A stretch of DNA of 64,000 bases, taken from NCBI RefSeq assembly GCF_029407905.1, contig NC_073626.1, positions 86,198,482-86,262,481 of the forward strand. The letters run 5' to 3'. Positions 1-11,048 of this stretch are shown here, piece after piece. Both the position numbers and the translations under genes were made by a program. The stretch comes from Bubalus kerabau (lineage: Eukaryota > Chordata > Mammalia > Artiodactyla > Bovidae). How positions within the stretch are numbered: position 1 is the first letter of the stretch; each line of letters opens with the position of its first letter. The notes below the pieces were generated by a model. It searched no databases. It was not told where the DNA came from and worked only from the letters and a program-made list of their open reading frames with translations.

Positions 1-56
1 ACTTAAAGATAAATTGTGATAAGTTAAAGACATGTATAATATACCCTAATGCAACC

Positions 57-286
57 ATGGACGGAGGAGCCTGGTGGGCTGCAGTTCATGGGGTCGCTAA
101 GAGTCGGACACGACTGAGCGACTTCACTTTCACTTTTCACTTTCATGCATTGGAGGAGGAAATGGCAACCCACTCCTGTGTTCTTGCCTGGAGAATCCCA
201 GGGACGGCAGGGCCTGGTGGGCTTCCATCTATGGGGTCGCACAGAGTCGGACAGGACTAAAGCGACTTAGCAGCAGCAGCAGCAAA
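57..286 (+). repeat. Bov-A2 SINE, 5'-truncated
   Basis: This is a ruminant Bov-A2 dimer. Two BovB-derived monomers each end in the GAGTCGGACACGACTGAGCG-type 3' motif; they are joined by an ACTTTCACTTTTCAC linker, and the element ends in CAGCAGCAGCAGCA. The first monomer lacks its 5' GGAGAAGGCAATGGC start. A short duplication, gcaacc (51-56 and 287-292), flanks it. Such elements are moved by the BovB machinery and encode no protein. Confidence 0.9.
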
Positions 287-467
287 GCAACCACTATAAA
301 AAAGAAGAAAGAGTGATGGCAACAAGTTAACAAAGAAGATACATTGAAATTTTTTTTTTTAAATCTTTCATCTAATAGAAGGAAGAAAATGAGGTGAAAA
401 TGTAGTAAAGCATTCCAGATTTCAGTGCCAGCCAGAGCCACATGAGATTGACTCTTTCTAGAACAAT

Positions 468-2230
468 TTCAGTTCAGTTCAGTCACTCAGTTGTGTCCAA
501 TTCTTTGTGACCCCATGGACTGCAACACACCAGGCTTCCCTGTCCATCACCAACTCCTGGAGTTTACTCAAACTCATGTACATTGAATCAGTGATGCTGT
601 CCAACCATCTCAACCTCTGTCGTCCCCTCCTCCTCCTGCCTTCAATCTTTCCCAGCATCAGGGTCTTTTCCAATGATTCAGCTCTTCGCATCGGGTGGCC
701 AAAGTTTCAGCTTCAGCATCAGTCCTTCCAATGAATATTCAGGACTGATTTCATTTAGGATGGACTGGTTGGATCTCATTGCAGCCCAAGGGACTCTCAA
801 GACTTTTCTCCAACACCACATTTCAAAAGCATCAATTGTTCGGCACTCAGCTTTCTTTATAGTCCAACTCTCACATCCATACATGACTACTGGAAAAAAC
901 ATAGCCTTGACTAGATGGACCTTTATTGGCAAAGTAACATCTCTACTTTTTAATATGCTGTCTAGGTTGGTCATAGCTTTTCTCCCAAGAAGTAAGAGAC
1001 ATTTAATTTCATGGCTGCAGTCACTATCTACAGTGATTTTGAAGCCCAAAAAAATAAAGTTTGCCATTGTTTCCACTGTTTCTCCATCTATTTGCCATGA
1101 AGTGATGGGACCATATGCCATGATCTTTGTTTTCTGAATGTTGAGTTTTAATTCAACTTTTTCACTCTCCTTTTTCACTTTCATCAAGAGGCTCTTTAGT
1201 TCTTCTTCACTTTCTGCCATAAGGGTGGTGTCATCTGCATATCTGAGGTTATTGATATTTCTCCTGGCAACATTGATTCCAGCCTGTGCTTCATCTAGTC
1301 CAGGTTTCTCGTGATGTACTATGCATATAAGTTAAACAAGCATGGTGACAATATACAGCCTTGACGTACTCCTTTCCTTATTTGGAACCAGTCTGTTCCA
1401 TGTCCAGTTCTAATTGTTGCTTCCTGACCTGCATACAGATTTCTCAAGAGGCGGGTCAGGTGGTCTGGTTTTCCCATCTCTTTAAGAAATTTCCACAGTT
1501 TATTGTGATGCACACAGTCAAAGGCTTTGGCATAGTCAATAAAGCAGAAATCGATGTTTTTCTGGAACTCTCTTGCTTTTTCGATGACCAAGCTTTTCTA
1601 AAACCAGCTTGAACATCTGGAAGTTCACAGTTCACATATTGCTGAAGCCGGGCCTGGAGAATTTTAAGCATTACTTTAATAGCGTTTGAGATGAGTGCAA
1701 TTGTGTGGTAGCTTGAGCATTCTTTGCCAGTGACTTTCTTTGGGATTCGAATGAAAACTGACCTTTTCCAGTCCTGTGGCCACAGCTGAGTTTTCCAAAT
1801 TTGCTGGCATATTGAGTGCAGCATTTTCATAGCATCATCTTTTAGGATTTGAAATAGCCCTATTAGAATTCCAACACCTCCACTAGCTTTGATGCTTCCT
1901 AAGGCCCACTTGACCTCACATTCCAGGATGTCTGGCTCTAGGTGAGTGATCTGGGTCGTGAAGATCATTTTTGTACAGTTTTTCTGTGTATTCTTGCCAC
2001 CTCTTCTTAATATCTTCTGCTTCTGTTAGGTCCATACCATTTCTGTCCTTTATTGAGCCCATCTTTGCATGAAATCATCCCTTGGTATCTCTAATTTTCT
2101 TGAAGATATCTTTAGTCTTTCCCATTCTATTGTTTTCCTCTATTTCTTTGCACTGATGACTGAGGAAGGCTTTCTTGTCTCTCCTTGCTATTCTTTGGAC
2201 CTCTACATTCAAATGGGTATATCTTTCCTC
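468..2230 (-). mobile_element. BovB (RTE) LINE, 5'-truncated, decayed RT
   Basis: Read on the - strand, this is the 3' 1.76 kb of a BovB LINE. It covers the reverse-transcriptase fingers (about 1960-1600), motif A IDYAKAFD (about 1530), motif B GVRQGCILSPC (about 1350), motif C YADD (about 1230) and the C-terminal region, and ends in the short AGTTCAGTTC repeats typical of RTE elements at 468-490. The frame is broken into pieces (1968-1456, 1591-1319, 1220-678), so it is inactive. The endonuclease and 5' end are missing; homology stops near 2230 before a T-rich run. No convincing target duplication was seen. Confidence 0.95.
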
Positions 2231-3869
2231 TTAGAAATCTTTTTTTTTTCATATCTTACAATAATGTAATTCTTGATCCAACTTTGAATCTATTGTAAGT
2301 TAACAGCCAATGATCACATAACCAGAGCCATGTCTCAAATTATAAAGTTTGAATCACTACACATTCATACATTTTCTCAAGCTGAAATATGCTTTATGAG
2401 AAACTGTTCACATACCCATCTGTGGATAACAAGCCAACTGAAAGATAGAGTCACAAGGGTGTAATCTAATAGAGGGAAGTAAGGAGCAAGAGTGTCTGAT
2501 CAAGAACACTTGTCTGATGCCCCATTATGTGCTAGTCACTGAATTCCTCCTTAGGGTACAGAGGAACTCACTTCAGCCTGAGCTGGCCCATAGATTCATT
2601 ATCAGCTATAGATAATAATTTAAGATCTTATACTTGATTGGAAAGTCAGGATTCTAGTTAATGAGATGAGTTTTTCATAGACCTAAGATGATAGATACAG
2701 GTTATATTCAGAAATAAATCAGGAAGGAATCAGAATATAAATCATCAAGTACACTCACCAATGTCCAAGGTAAAAAAACTAAGAAATAGTACTAATCGGT
2801 TAGCTGATTCCTTTCTCCCACTTCCTCAACAACCTCATTAATCCTCTCTGAATCTGCCTTTTTGTGGGCATACAGTGAGTCAGTGTGCCTAGCTAGGAAC
2901 AGGTCATTTATTTGACAGTGCTAGCCAATAGGTTCAAATGGCTGAATTTCTGCCAAAGGGCATTGTACCCCCTCAGTAGCAACTACATCAAATCGCCCTG
3001 TCCTCCAAGACTCTTCTCAGTACCTGGCAGATAGTTGACAAATGAAAACTAGAACAATACAATTTAGTTAATATGAGGACTCACTCATGATCATGGGCAA
3101 TATTAGCAATATGCAGTATCCCCTTAAATAACCCACTTTTCCTTTTATAGCTCCTTGAAGCAATGGAGTAATGAGAGAAGGACTGGTGTTAGAACAAAGT
3201 TGGATCATTGAACTGTCCTCCTCTGGATGACTTTCATGTAAATAATAGATGATCACTATTTGAGAGTGTTGGGGGTTCGAAAACAAGTGTGTAGTATTTG
3301 AGGTAAGGAGGGAGCAATATTGAAGAAGGGAGACAGATCAACAATCACATTTGCTAAAAGGAGCATCATAATTGTCCACACAGCAGTCACACTCTCCTTC
3401 CTTTTCCCAAACAGAATCTTGGTTTTGTTTGGGTACCCATGGTCTATTCTGGCCATGTTCAAGGAAAGCTGGATTCATCCCCAATCAGAGGGCAAAACTG
3501 GTATAGTCTAAGTCAATCATGGGGTCCTATTCTCCTTGCCAAGTATTAGTTTAGACAGGAGCATATGACACAGCTGTGACCAGAAACTTCAGGGGAAGTC
3601 TATTTGGGAGGTGAGAGGATGAATACTATTCACTCTTATGAAAGACACGGGAAGTAATGTCCATCTTATTCAACTACATTGATCATGAACTTCACACATG
3701 TAGAGAGTAGAACCAAGAAACTCATAAAGAAGTGGAACCAGGGTCTTCATTTATCATTCCTTAAAACTATCCTCCCTATGGGCCTCTTTTCATATGTTAT
3801 ATAAAAAGTCCTTAGTTCTTAGGCCAGTTAAATAGGATTTTTCTGATTCCTGAAGCAGAAATTATTCTG
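2231..3869. other. No gene recognised; unique AT-rich DNA
   Basis: There is no recognisable coding region. Frames of 60-72 aa on the - strand at 3068-3462 match no family I know and carry no domain. The sequence near 3480-3620 has the texture of an old degraded repeat, but I could not place it. Confidence 0.4.
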
Positions 3870-4020
3870 ATACAATTTTTCAGCTTACATATTTCACAAA
3901 GAAATAAAACAAACCCAGGAAGTAAAGTGATTTAACCAAGGCCATACAGCCAATTAACAGCAAAGCCCAGGCCAGACTAACCAAACTAACACCTTTGTGT
4001 TCTGAGCACACTTCAATCCA
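3870..4020 (-). repeat. MIR SINE fragment
   Basis: The segment reads as the reverse complement of the MIR core: a run resembling AAGTAACTTGCCCAAGGTCACACAGC (here agtgatttaaccaaggccatacagcc), then a degenerate AGAGCCAGGATTCGAACCC. It is an old mammalian tRNA-derived SINE, strongly diverged. Confidence 0.6.
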
Positions 4021-4699
4021 AAGTTACTATAGGAATATCAAATTTAGAAGCACCCACATATTCATTATTGTGATTAATCCATGATAATCATTTTACCTAA
4101 AGAAATTAACATCACCCCTATCTTTGAGTCAGTTGTTTTATCTGATTTTCTAAGAGTTTCTGCAAATTCTTAGTGTTAATAATAGGCACCTCCAGGGTGA
4201 TAATCAAAATATTGAGCAACTGAGATGACGAGAAATCCATCCAGTCAGAATGGATACTGGCTATACCCTAGGGCAAGGTTCCAGAGGCTCCTGTTTGCCA
4301 GGCCTTACTCATTCACTTACCAGAATATGCAGATGTCCTGCATTCCCAGAGAAAGGTATGGGGCCAGGGCACTAAACAGAGGAGGAATTAAAAAACAGTT
4401 TTATATAACAGAGGATTTAAAACACAGTTTGCCTGGACCATTGCACCTGGCTAGCTATCAATGCTGTGTTTCATAAAATAAGTACCTAACAATCTCAGGT
4501 GTGTTTGTTTTATCCCTTCCTCCATACAGACTATGAATTCTTTGAGAACAAAAATAATATATGACATTTTATTCTGTTTTACCAATAATACTTAGTACCT
4601 GCGGTTCAATAATTAACAAATAATATTTTCCCCTATACTAAAATATACATGGGAATAAAACATTACCTAGTCTCATTCATTCATCCTATATTTGTATTT
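4021..4699. other. No gene recognised
   Basis: Unique AT-rich sequence. One 83-aa open frame at 4225-4476 has no recognisable domain or homologue and is probably chance. Confidence 0.4.
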
Positions 4700-6426
4700 G
4701 CTGTTGCTCAGTTGCTCGGTCATGTCCTACTCTTTGCCACCCCATAGACCGCAGCACACCAGGCTTCCCTGGCCTTTACTATCTCCTGGAGCTTGCTCAA
4801 ACTCATGTCTATTGAGTCAGTGATGCCATCCAAACATCTCATCCTCTGTCATCCCCTTCTCCTGTTTTAAATCTTTTCTAGCATCAGGGGCTTTTCCAAT
4901 GAGTTGGCTCTTCCTCTTCGCATCAGGTGGCCAAAGTATTGGAGCTTCAGCTTCAGCATCAGTCCTTCCAATGAATATTCAGGACTGATTTCTTTCAGGA
5001 TTGACTGATTTGATCTTCTTGCAGTCCAAGGGACTCTCAAGAGTCTTCTCCAACACCACAGTTCAAAAGCATCAATTCTTTGGTGCTCAGCTTTCCTTAT
5101 GGTCCAACTCTCATATCCATACGTGAACTACTGGAAAAACCATAACTTTGACTAAGACAGACCTTTGTTGGCAAAGTAATGTCTCTGCTTTTTAATATGC
5201 TGTCTAGGTTGGTTATTGCTTTTCTTCCAAGGAGCAAGTGTCTTTTAATTTCATGGCTGCAGTCACTATCTGCAGTGATTTTGGAGCCCAAGAAAATAAA
5301 GTCTGTCACTGTTTCCTTGTTTCCCCATCTATTTGCCATGAAGTGATGGGACCAGATGCCATGATCTTAGTTTTTTGAATGTTGAGTTTTAAGCCAGCTT
5401 TTTCACTCTCTTCTTTCACTTTTATCAAGAGGCTCTTTAGTTCCTCTTGGCTTTCTGCCGTAAGAGTGGTGTTATTTGCATATCTGAGGTTATTGATATT
5501 TCTGCCAGCAATCTTGATTCCAGCTTGTGCTTCATTCAGCCCAGCATTTCACATGATGTACTCTGCATATAAGCTAAATAAGCAGGGTGACAATATGAGC
5601 CTTGACTTACTCCTTCCCCATTTGGAACCAGTCTGTTGTTCCATGTTTGGTTCTAACTTGCTTCTTGACCTGCATACAGGTTTCTCAGGAGGCAGGTAAG
5701 GTGGTCTGGTTTTCCCATCTCTTTAAGAGTTTTCCACAGTTTGTTGAGATCCACACAGCTTTAGTATAGTCAATGAAGCAGAAGTAGACTTTTTCTGGAA
5801 TTTTCTTGCTTTTTTAATGATCAGTGGATGCTGGCAATTTGATCTCTGGTTCCTTTGCCTTTTCTAAATCCAGCTTGAACATCTTGAATTTATCAGTTCA
5901 TGTATTGTTGAAGCCTAGCTTGGAGAATTTTGAGCATTACCTTGCTAGCGTGTGAATTGAGTGCAATTGTGCGTAGTTTGAGCATTCTTTGGCATTGCAT
6001 TTCTTTGGGATTGAAATGAAAACTGACCTTTTCCAGTCCTGTGGCCACTGCTGAGTTTTCCAAATTTCCAAATATGCACTCAAGTGCATATTGAGTACAG
6101 CACTTTCACAGCATTATCTCTTAGGAATTGAAATAGCTCAACTGGGATTCCATCACTTCCACTAGCTTTGTTCGTAGTGATGCTTCCCAAGGCCCACTTG
6201 ACTTTGCACTCCAGGATGTCTGGCTCTAGGTGAGTGATCACACCATCATGGTTATCTGGTCATTAAGATATCTTTTGTATAGTTCTTCTGTGTATTCTTG
6301 CACCTCCTCTTAATACCTTCTGCTTCTGTTAGGCCCATAACATGTCTGTTCTTTATTGTGCCCATCTTTGCATGAAATGTTCCCTTGGTATCTCTAATTT
6401 CCTTGAAGAGATCTCTAGTCTTTCAT
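4700..6426 (-). mobile_element. BovB (RTE) LINE, 5'-truncated, decayed RT
   Basis: This second BovB copy has the same orientation and almost the same extent as the copy at 0.47-2.23 kb. On the - strand it carries the RT palm, thumb and C-terminal tail. The fragment at 5339-5097 is the region just after motif C. Many frameshifts and small duplications are visible, for example a repeated AAATTTCC/AAATATGCACTCAAG stretch near 6060-6090, so no long frame survives. Homology ends near 6426. The 3' end (4700) reads ctgttgctcagttgctcggt rather than the usual TTCAGTTCAG repeat. Confidence 0.94.
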
Positions 6427-7162
6427 TAAGTGCTACTAAAGCCAGCCATAGACCAGTGCTAAAAATAGGGAGATAAGACAGATTAAGCTTCATGAAAGTC
6501 ATAAGGTCTATTTCAAAAATGCTCAGATTGTCTTCACCTTAATTCCTGAAGAAAGCAATTGGTATGCATGACAGTATAGGCCTAGGAACATAGGGGAGGG
6601 CCTTGAGAACATATAAAGTTTGAGGAAATTTTCAGGCTTCTATATAGTTGTGATTCCTCTCTTTTAAGGATTACTAAACTTTCCAACAGGGAACTCTTCA
6701 TTCTTATCGCTAGCTCTTCATCCTCCTTTTTTCTTTCTATAGAAATTTGACACCAGTGACCACCATGTACTTGATATTGTTGCCTCCTTCTGCTCTAACA
6801 CTTTACTGATTTTTTAAGTGGCTTCTCTTTTCTTCCTGAGACCTAAAAATGCATGTTTCCTAAGATTTTAATTACATGCCTTTATTTGTACATTCTTTTC
6901 TTTGATGACCCACCCAATTCTAGCCTCAATCATCAGATTTTGCGATTGGCTTCCACATCTGTTCCCATCCTAAGCATTTAGTCTTTCCCTTAGTTCCAAA
7001 TCTTCACTGCTATCTTCCTCCCTGACTAGTTTATACATCCATTCACTATCTTCAAGCTAATCCTCTGCCTGATTAAACCGCTTCTGGTTATGGCACTGCC
7101 ACCTTCAAGTCATCCTGTTTTGTGGCCTTGAACCATTTTTGATTCCCCCTTATTCCTTCACC
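6427..7162. other. No gene recognised
   Basis: Unique sequence with pyrimidine-rich patches around 6700-7060. There are no open frames of note and no recognised repeat. Confidence 0.4.
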
Positions 7163-7370
7163 AGCATAGTGATATAGAACATACCTGTGGTCAGGAGTCA
7201 GGTCCACCTGGATCCAACCCTAGTAAGCACTACCTATTAGTCAGGTGAACTTGGGTATTTTAATTAACCCCAGAGTCTTAACTGTGTCCATTATAAAGTA
7301 GAGGCAATATGTCCCAGCTTGGGAGCCCAATGAGCAAGTGTATGTAAAATACCTCATGCCCCTTAAACTC
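7163..7370 (+). repeat. MIR SINE
   Basis: A near full-length diverged MIR: GCATAGTG head, a core resembling CCTGGGTTCAAATCCC (cctggatccaacccta), tcaggtgaacttgggtatttt for the TGACCTTGGGCAAGT block, and a TGTAAAATACCTCA-like tail. Confidence 0.75.
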
Positions 7371-7599
7371 ATCCAGGAAATTGCACAGTCTAAATAATGC
7401 TTCTTCATCCTTCAAATCTACATGAAACTAGTGTTTTAAAATGTTCTCAATGGAGATATTTTACTTCTCTGAGGCTTAAAGAATTATGTTTGTGCTTACC
7501 TGGCAGCATTAATCCTCTTTTGAAATTGTCAGTGCTTACCTCGCAAGCTTGATTTTTGGATTTTCCAGATATTCTCTGTCTAGTAAGGTAGCTATTCAA

Positions 7600-7890
7600 A
7601 CTTCCGTGCATGGGAGTGAAGAGGTGCTGCTAGAAGGCGGTGGGTGTTATCCTTGGCCAGGGCTCTCCCCTGGTTCACCTGGCCACACCCATGCACTGAG
7701 GCTGCTGGGAGCCAACTTGACACCTCTGGAAGCTTTGGCGCAGCCGCATAGGCAGCAGCTGAGCGCAATCCCTGGCAACTAGGCCTTTTCTGGCTGGAGC
7801 TGCTGGATGCAAGCGCCTGGGTGTCAGTGAAGCGTTCAGGGCCACTGGAGACCTGGCCCCTCCATTTGCCAGCTGCATGCCCCTGAGCAG
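7600..7890. other. GC-rich, CpG-containing unique segment
   Basis: About 290 bp that is clearly richer in G+C and CpG than its surroundings and matches no repeat I recognise. Open frames cross it on both strands (7549-7782 + and 7894-7592 -), but neither shows a known domain. It could be an orphan CpG-rich element, a decayed retrocopy or an unrecognised repeat. Confidence 0.45.
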
Positions 7891-7956
7891 TCAATTTTTC
7901 TTACTTCTATGAAAACTTCTGTAAAATCCCCTCTGTAAAATGGGGTAATGCTAGTA
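7890..7956 (+). repeat. MIR SINE, left part, split by Tigger
   Basis: The segment ends in tctgtaaaatggggtaatgctagta, the MIR 3' half TCTGTAAAATGGGGATAATAATAGTA. The rest of the MIR continues after the DNA transposon at 9568. Confidence 0.75.
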
Positions 7957-8450
7957 CAGTAAGCCACCTACATAGGAACAGTTACATTGTGAACTTTCAA
8001 AAATGCGAACATGCTTCACATGTCCAGTCAGGTAAGTAGTCCGTGTGTCTGGTATACATTGTCACGTATCCTCTACAAGCGGTTGTGCTTTTGTGTGCTT
8101 TACTGTGTAATAACATATAAAGTACAGTAGGATAGTATCTTTATTTCAAGCCCCAGATATCCAGAAACAAGCATAAAAAGCCGCAGTGATGTAGCTGGTA
8201 CAGTACTAGCGAGACATTACTGGATTGTTTTTTCAAGAGGGTGGATAGAACTGAATCCAGCAAGGAACCTGTGCCACCAACATCAGGCATGAGTGAAATT
8301 GAAGCTTTCCCTCTCTTATTGCTGATGATCCTTCAGCTCTACCGTCTCCCACCTCGTCTCCCTCCTGCAATCAGTGACTCTCCTTGCCTATTCACTTGAT
8401 GCCAGCCCCTGTATGCCCGCTGTCGTACTGAACTACTGTACTTGTCAAGG

Positions 8451-8829
8451 TGTGTGTGCGTGTGTGCATGCTAGGTCGCTTCATTCATGTCCAACTCTTT
8501 GCAACTATAACCTGCCAGGCTCCCCTGTCCTTGGGATTCTCCAAGGATATGGGAATGGGTTACCATGCCCTCCTCCAGGGGACCTTACCAACCCAGGGAT
8601 CGAACGTACATCTCTATGTCTCCTGCATTGGCAGGCAGGTTCTTTACCACTAGCACCACCTGGGAGGAGAAGGCAATGGCACCCCACTCCAGTACTCTTG
8701 CCTGCAAAATCCAATGGACAGAGGGAGGAGCCTGGTGGGCTGCAGTGCGTGGGGTCGCGAAGAGTCGGACACGACTAAGCGACTTCACTTTCACGCGTCA
8801 TAGCAGCAGCAGTCACCTGGGAAGCCCAT
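8451..8829 (-). repeat. Bov-tA SINE, interrupted
   Basis: A Bov-tA element in reverse: BovB-like tail first (8468-8580), then the tRNA-Glu-type head CGAACGTACATCTC...TGCATTGGCAGGCAG, ending GGGAAGCCC at 8828. It was split by a Bov-A2 insertion at 8666-8813. The left end is a GTGTGTGTGCG run. An imperfect target duplication, ttgtcaagg/ttctcaaag (8442-8450 and 8830-8838), flanks it, and Tigger sequence resumes on the right. Confidence 0.9.
8666..8813 (+). repeat. Bov-A2 SINE inserted in Bov-tA
   Basis: A shortened Bov-A2: GGAGAAGGCAATGGCACCCC start, one monomer ending AGTCGGACACGACTAAGCGA, then a CAGCAGCAG end; most of the second monomer is missing. A perfect 9-bp duplication, cacctggga (8657-8665 and 8814-8822), taken from the host Bov-tA flanks it, proving that it inserted later. 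Confidence 0.92.
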
Positions 8830-8921
8830 TTCTCAAAGTACTGTATTGTAAAAGTAAAACTGTTTCCTTTTTTGTTAGTTTTTTAATATATTATTGGAGT
8901 GAAAAGTGTTATAAACCTATT

Positions 8922-9188
8922 GCTGCTAAGTCACTTCAGTCGTGTCCAACTCTGTGCAACCGCATAGACGGCAGCCCACCAGGCTCCCCCGTCCCTGGGA
9001 TTCTCCAGGCAAGAACACTGGAGTGGGTTGCCATTTCCTTCTCCAATGCAAGAAAGTGAAAAGTGAAAGTGAAGTTGCTCAGTCGTGTCCAACTCTTCAC
9101 AACCCCATGAACTACAGCCCACCAGGCTCCTCCATCCATGGGATTTTCCAGGCAAGAGTACTGGAGTGGGGTGCCATCGCCTTCTCTG
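8922..9188 (-). repeat. Bov-A2 SINE
   Basis: A full dimer in reverse: GCTGCTAAGTCACTTCAGTC start, AATGCAAGAAAGTGAAAAGTG linker, GGGGTGCCATCGCCTTCTC end. A perfect 11-bp duplication, ataaacctatt (8911-8921 and 9189-9199), of Tigger sequence flanks it. Confidence 0.95.
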
Positions 9189-9245
9189 ATAAACCTATTA
9201 GAGTACAGTAATATATAACCAATTGTGTTAGTTAGGTACCTAGCT

Positions 9246-9513
9246 CAGAGGAGGCAATGGCACCCTGCACCAGTACTCTTGCCTGGAAAATCCCATGGAT
9301 GGAGAAGCCTGATGGGTGCAGTCCATGGGGTTGCTAAGAGTCGGACATGACTGAGCAACTTCACTTTCACTTTTCACTGTCATGCATTGGAGAAGGAAAT
9401 GGCAACCCACTCCAGTGTTCTTGCCTGGAGAATCCCAGGGATGGGGGAGCCTAGTGGGCTGCTGTCTATGGGGTCACACAGAGTTGGAGACGACTGAAGT
9501 GACTTAGCTTAGC
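9246..9513 (+). repeat. Bov-A2 SINE
   Basis: A full dimer in sense orientation, from GAGGCAATGGCACCC to GACTTAGCTTAGC. A perfect 12-bp duplication, aggtacctagct (9234-9245 and 9514-9525), of Tigger sequence flanks it. Confidence 0.95.
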
Positions 9514-9567
9514 AGGTACCTAGCTAACTTTGTCCGAACAAAACTTGTTCATTCATAGGGAACTTGC

Positions 9568-9640
9568 TATGCCTACCTTCACAGGACTACTGGGAGGGTT
9601 TCATAAGATGATACAAGTGAAGGGCCTAGGACAGTGAAAG
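9568..9640 (+). repeat. MIR SINE, right part, split by Tigger
   Basis: Continues the MIR broken at 7956: cctaccttcacaggactactgggagggtttcataagatgatac aligns with CCTACCTCATAGGGTTGTTGTGAGGATTAAATGAG. It ends in the AGGACAGTG block. Confidence 0.7.
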
Positions 9641-10504
9641 TAGCCTCCAAATGTTACTTCGTATTTCTTTGATCGTCGCACAGATGTGCTGCAGGGAGAC
9701 ACTGAGCCCAGGCTTTCCACCTCCTCAGGTCAGGTCAGTTTGCAGTGGCCCTGGGAGTCAGTCTCCCACCTCATATGAGGCCACAGTCAGAGTGAGCTGC
9801 AGCTTCCACCCAGAGGGCCTGGGACCCTCAGCCTGTGCTTCACCAAACTTCAGGAAGCCCAGCGGTGGGCAGTCCTGGTCTGAGGTGCCATGGGAGAATA
9901 GAATGGTCAGTGCACTCAAGCAAGAATTCATTTGGCCAGGGACGGTGTCAGTGCTGGAAGAGAACAGGAGTAGTCCTAACAATCCCCCCACCCCAGCCTG
10001 GGTCGGGTAAGTAGTGAGAAAAACTGGGCCAACTCCTACCCACTACTGGGGTTCTAAGACTCCAAGGAGGGAGAGAGTAAAGAAAAGGAATAGAAGCCAA
10101 AGAGCTGGAGCCTGGAGAACCAGACAAATGTGGAGGGGTAGAGCAAGCAGGCCCTCAGGACCCGGATGAGAAGACAGACTCTGTCAAAAGCAAGGGGAAG
10201 GTATTCAGTGGAAGAGGGACAGGCTCCGATTTGAGCTACTTAAGACTGGTGGAGACCTGCATTTGTGCGGTGGTACAGGTAGGGCTGGCGAGAAGGAGGA
10301 TGTTTCCAGAAATGCTTAGGAGATGCAATTGCCTGGATTTCATGAAGGTTTAAATGGAAGAGTTAGTGGTTGAGATAGAAAGCTGGAAGGGCCAGATACT
10401 GTGGCTCTCCCAGGTGGAGGTCCTGTTTGTAACAGCCTGGAGGGGGTCAAGTTCTTAAACATGGGCTAGGGAAGGTGGATATAGGCTGGAGCTAGGACTC
10501 GTTG
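9641..10504. other. No gene recognised; one 119-aa open frame
   Basis: Moderately GC-rich, purine-rich sequence. A frame on the + strand (9651-10010) is open for 119 codons and ends close to a donor-like GGTAAGTAG (10007-10015), but it has no domain, no acceptor-like start and no matching downstream exon. Parts of 10200-10400 loosely resemble interior L2 sequence. Confidence 0.3.
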
Positions 10505-10600
10505 AGTCATTTGTTCACCGGATGTGTATTCAGAAGCTATACTAAGCACTCCTTTTAGGCTTAGAGATTTAGCTTGAATAAAACTTCAAACCTCTAAAGA
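10505..10600 (+). repeat. L2 LINE 3' fragment, degenerate
   Basis: gagtcatttgttcaccggatgtgtattcagaagctatactaagcact resembles the L2 motif TTCATTCATTCAACAAATATTTATTGAGCACCTACTATG. Diverged and short. Confidence 0.4.
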
Positions 10601-10807
10601 ATAAAAGAATAATTTTTTTTTATTTAAATGTATGGCTTTTCCAGTTTAAATGTAAATTAAATGTAATTAGAAACTACCATTTTCTGTTACTTCAGCCATA
10701 TTTCAAGTGCTTTAAAAGTCCATGTAGCTGATGGTTACCACAATGTTTTATAAAACTATATTGTAGAACATTTCCATCATCTAAAATTTGTAAAGTGGAA
10801 AGTGTAA

Positions 10808-10985
10808 AATATGTTTTTTTATTAAATTTATGTATATATAATTGGCAGATAATTGCTTTACAATGCTGTGATGGTTTCTGCCATACATCAACATGAATCA
10901 GACACAGGTATTCATATGTCTCCTCCTTCATGAATGTCCCTCCTACCTCCCACCCCATCCCACCCCTCTAGGTTTTTAAAACTCC
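10808..10985 (-). mobile_element. Ruminant L1 3'-end fragment
   Basis: Matches the antisense of the ruminant L1 3' region: attgctttacaatgctgtga, then a TTTCTGCCATACATCAACATGAATCAG block, then CTCCCACCCCATCCCACCCCTCTAGG. It is cut off at both ends and noncoding. Confidence 0.75.
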
Positions 10986-11048
10986 TTCTTTGATAGCAGA
11001 AGATATATCTCTGTGTTTTTCATTTTTATATTCTCTGTGGTTCTTTGT

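Larger units (their letters stand above)
7957..9567 (+). mobile_element. Tigger-like (pogo) DNA transposon remnant
   Basis: Non-autonomous pogo/Tigger-type element with imperfect terminal inverted repeats: left cagtaagccacctacatagg (7957), right tcatagggaacttgcta read backwards (to about 9567). TA lies at both edges (7955-7956 and 9568-9569). On the + strand a C-terminal transposase remnant can be read near 8225-8390: FFKRVDRTESSKEP, then a P/S-rich tail with stops. After the three SINEs are removed, the body is about 700 bp. I recognise the family by its sequence but cannot give the exact Repbase name. Confidence 0.75.

Noticed and set aside
3068..3462. Adjoining minus-strand frames with hydrophobic residues, considered as a receptor or retroviral pseudogene
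   Set aside because: No motif of any such family can be pointed to; the frames are short and do not join cleanly.
8374..9211. Several open frames of 67-164 codons clustered here
   Set aside because: All are translations of Bov-A2 and Bov-tA SINEs in various frames; similar peptides recur at every SINE in the window.
9651..10010. 119-codon open frame ending near GGTAAGTAG, as a possible coding exon
   Set aside because: No domain, no acceptor-like start, no partner exon and ordinary composition; a frame this long can arise by chance in G+C-richer DNA.
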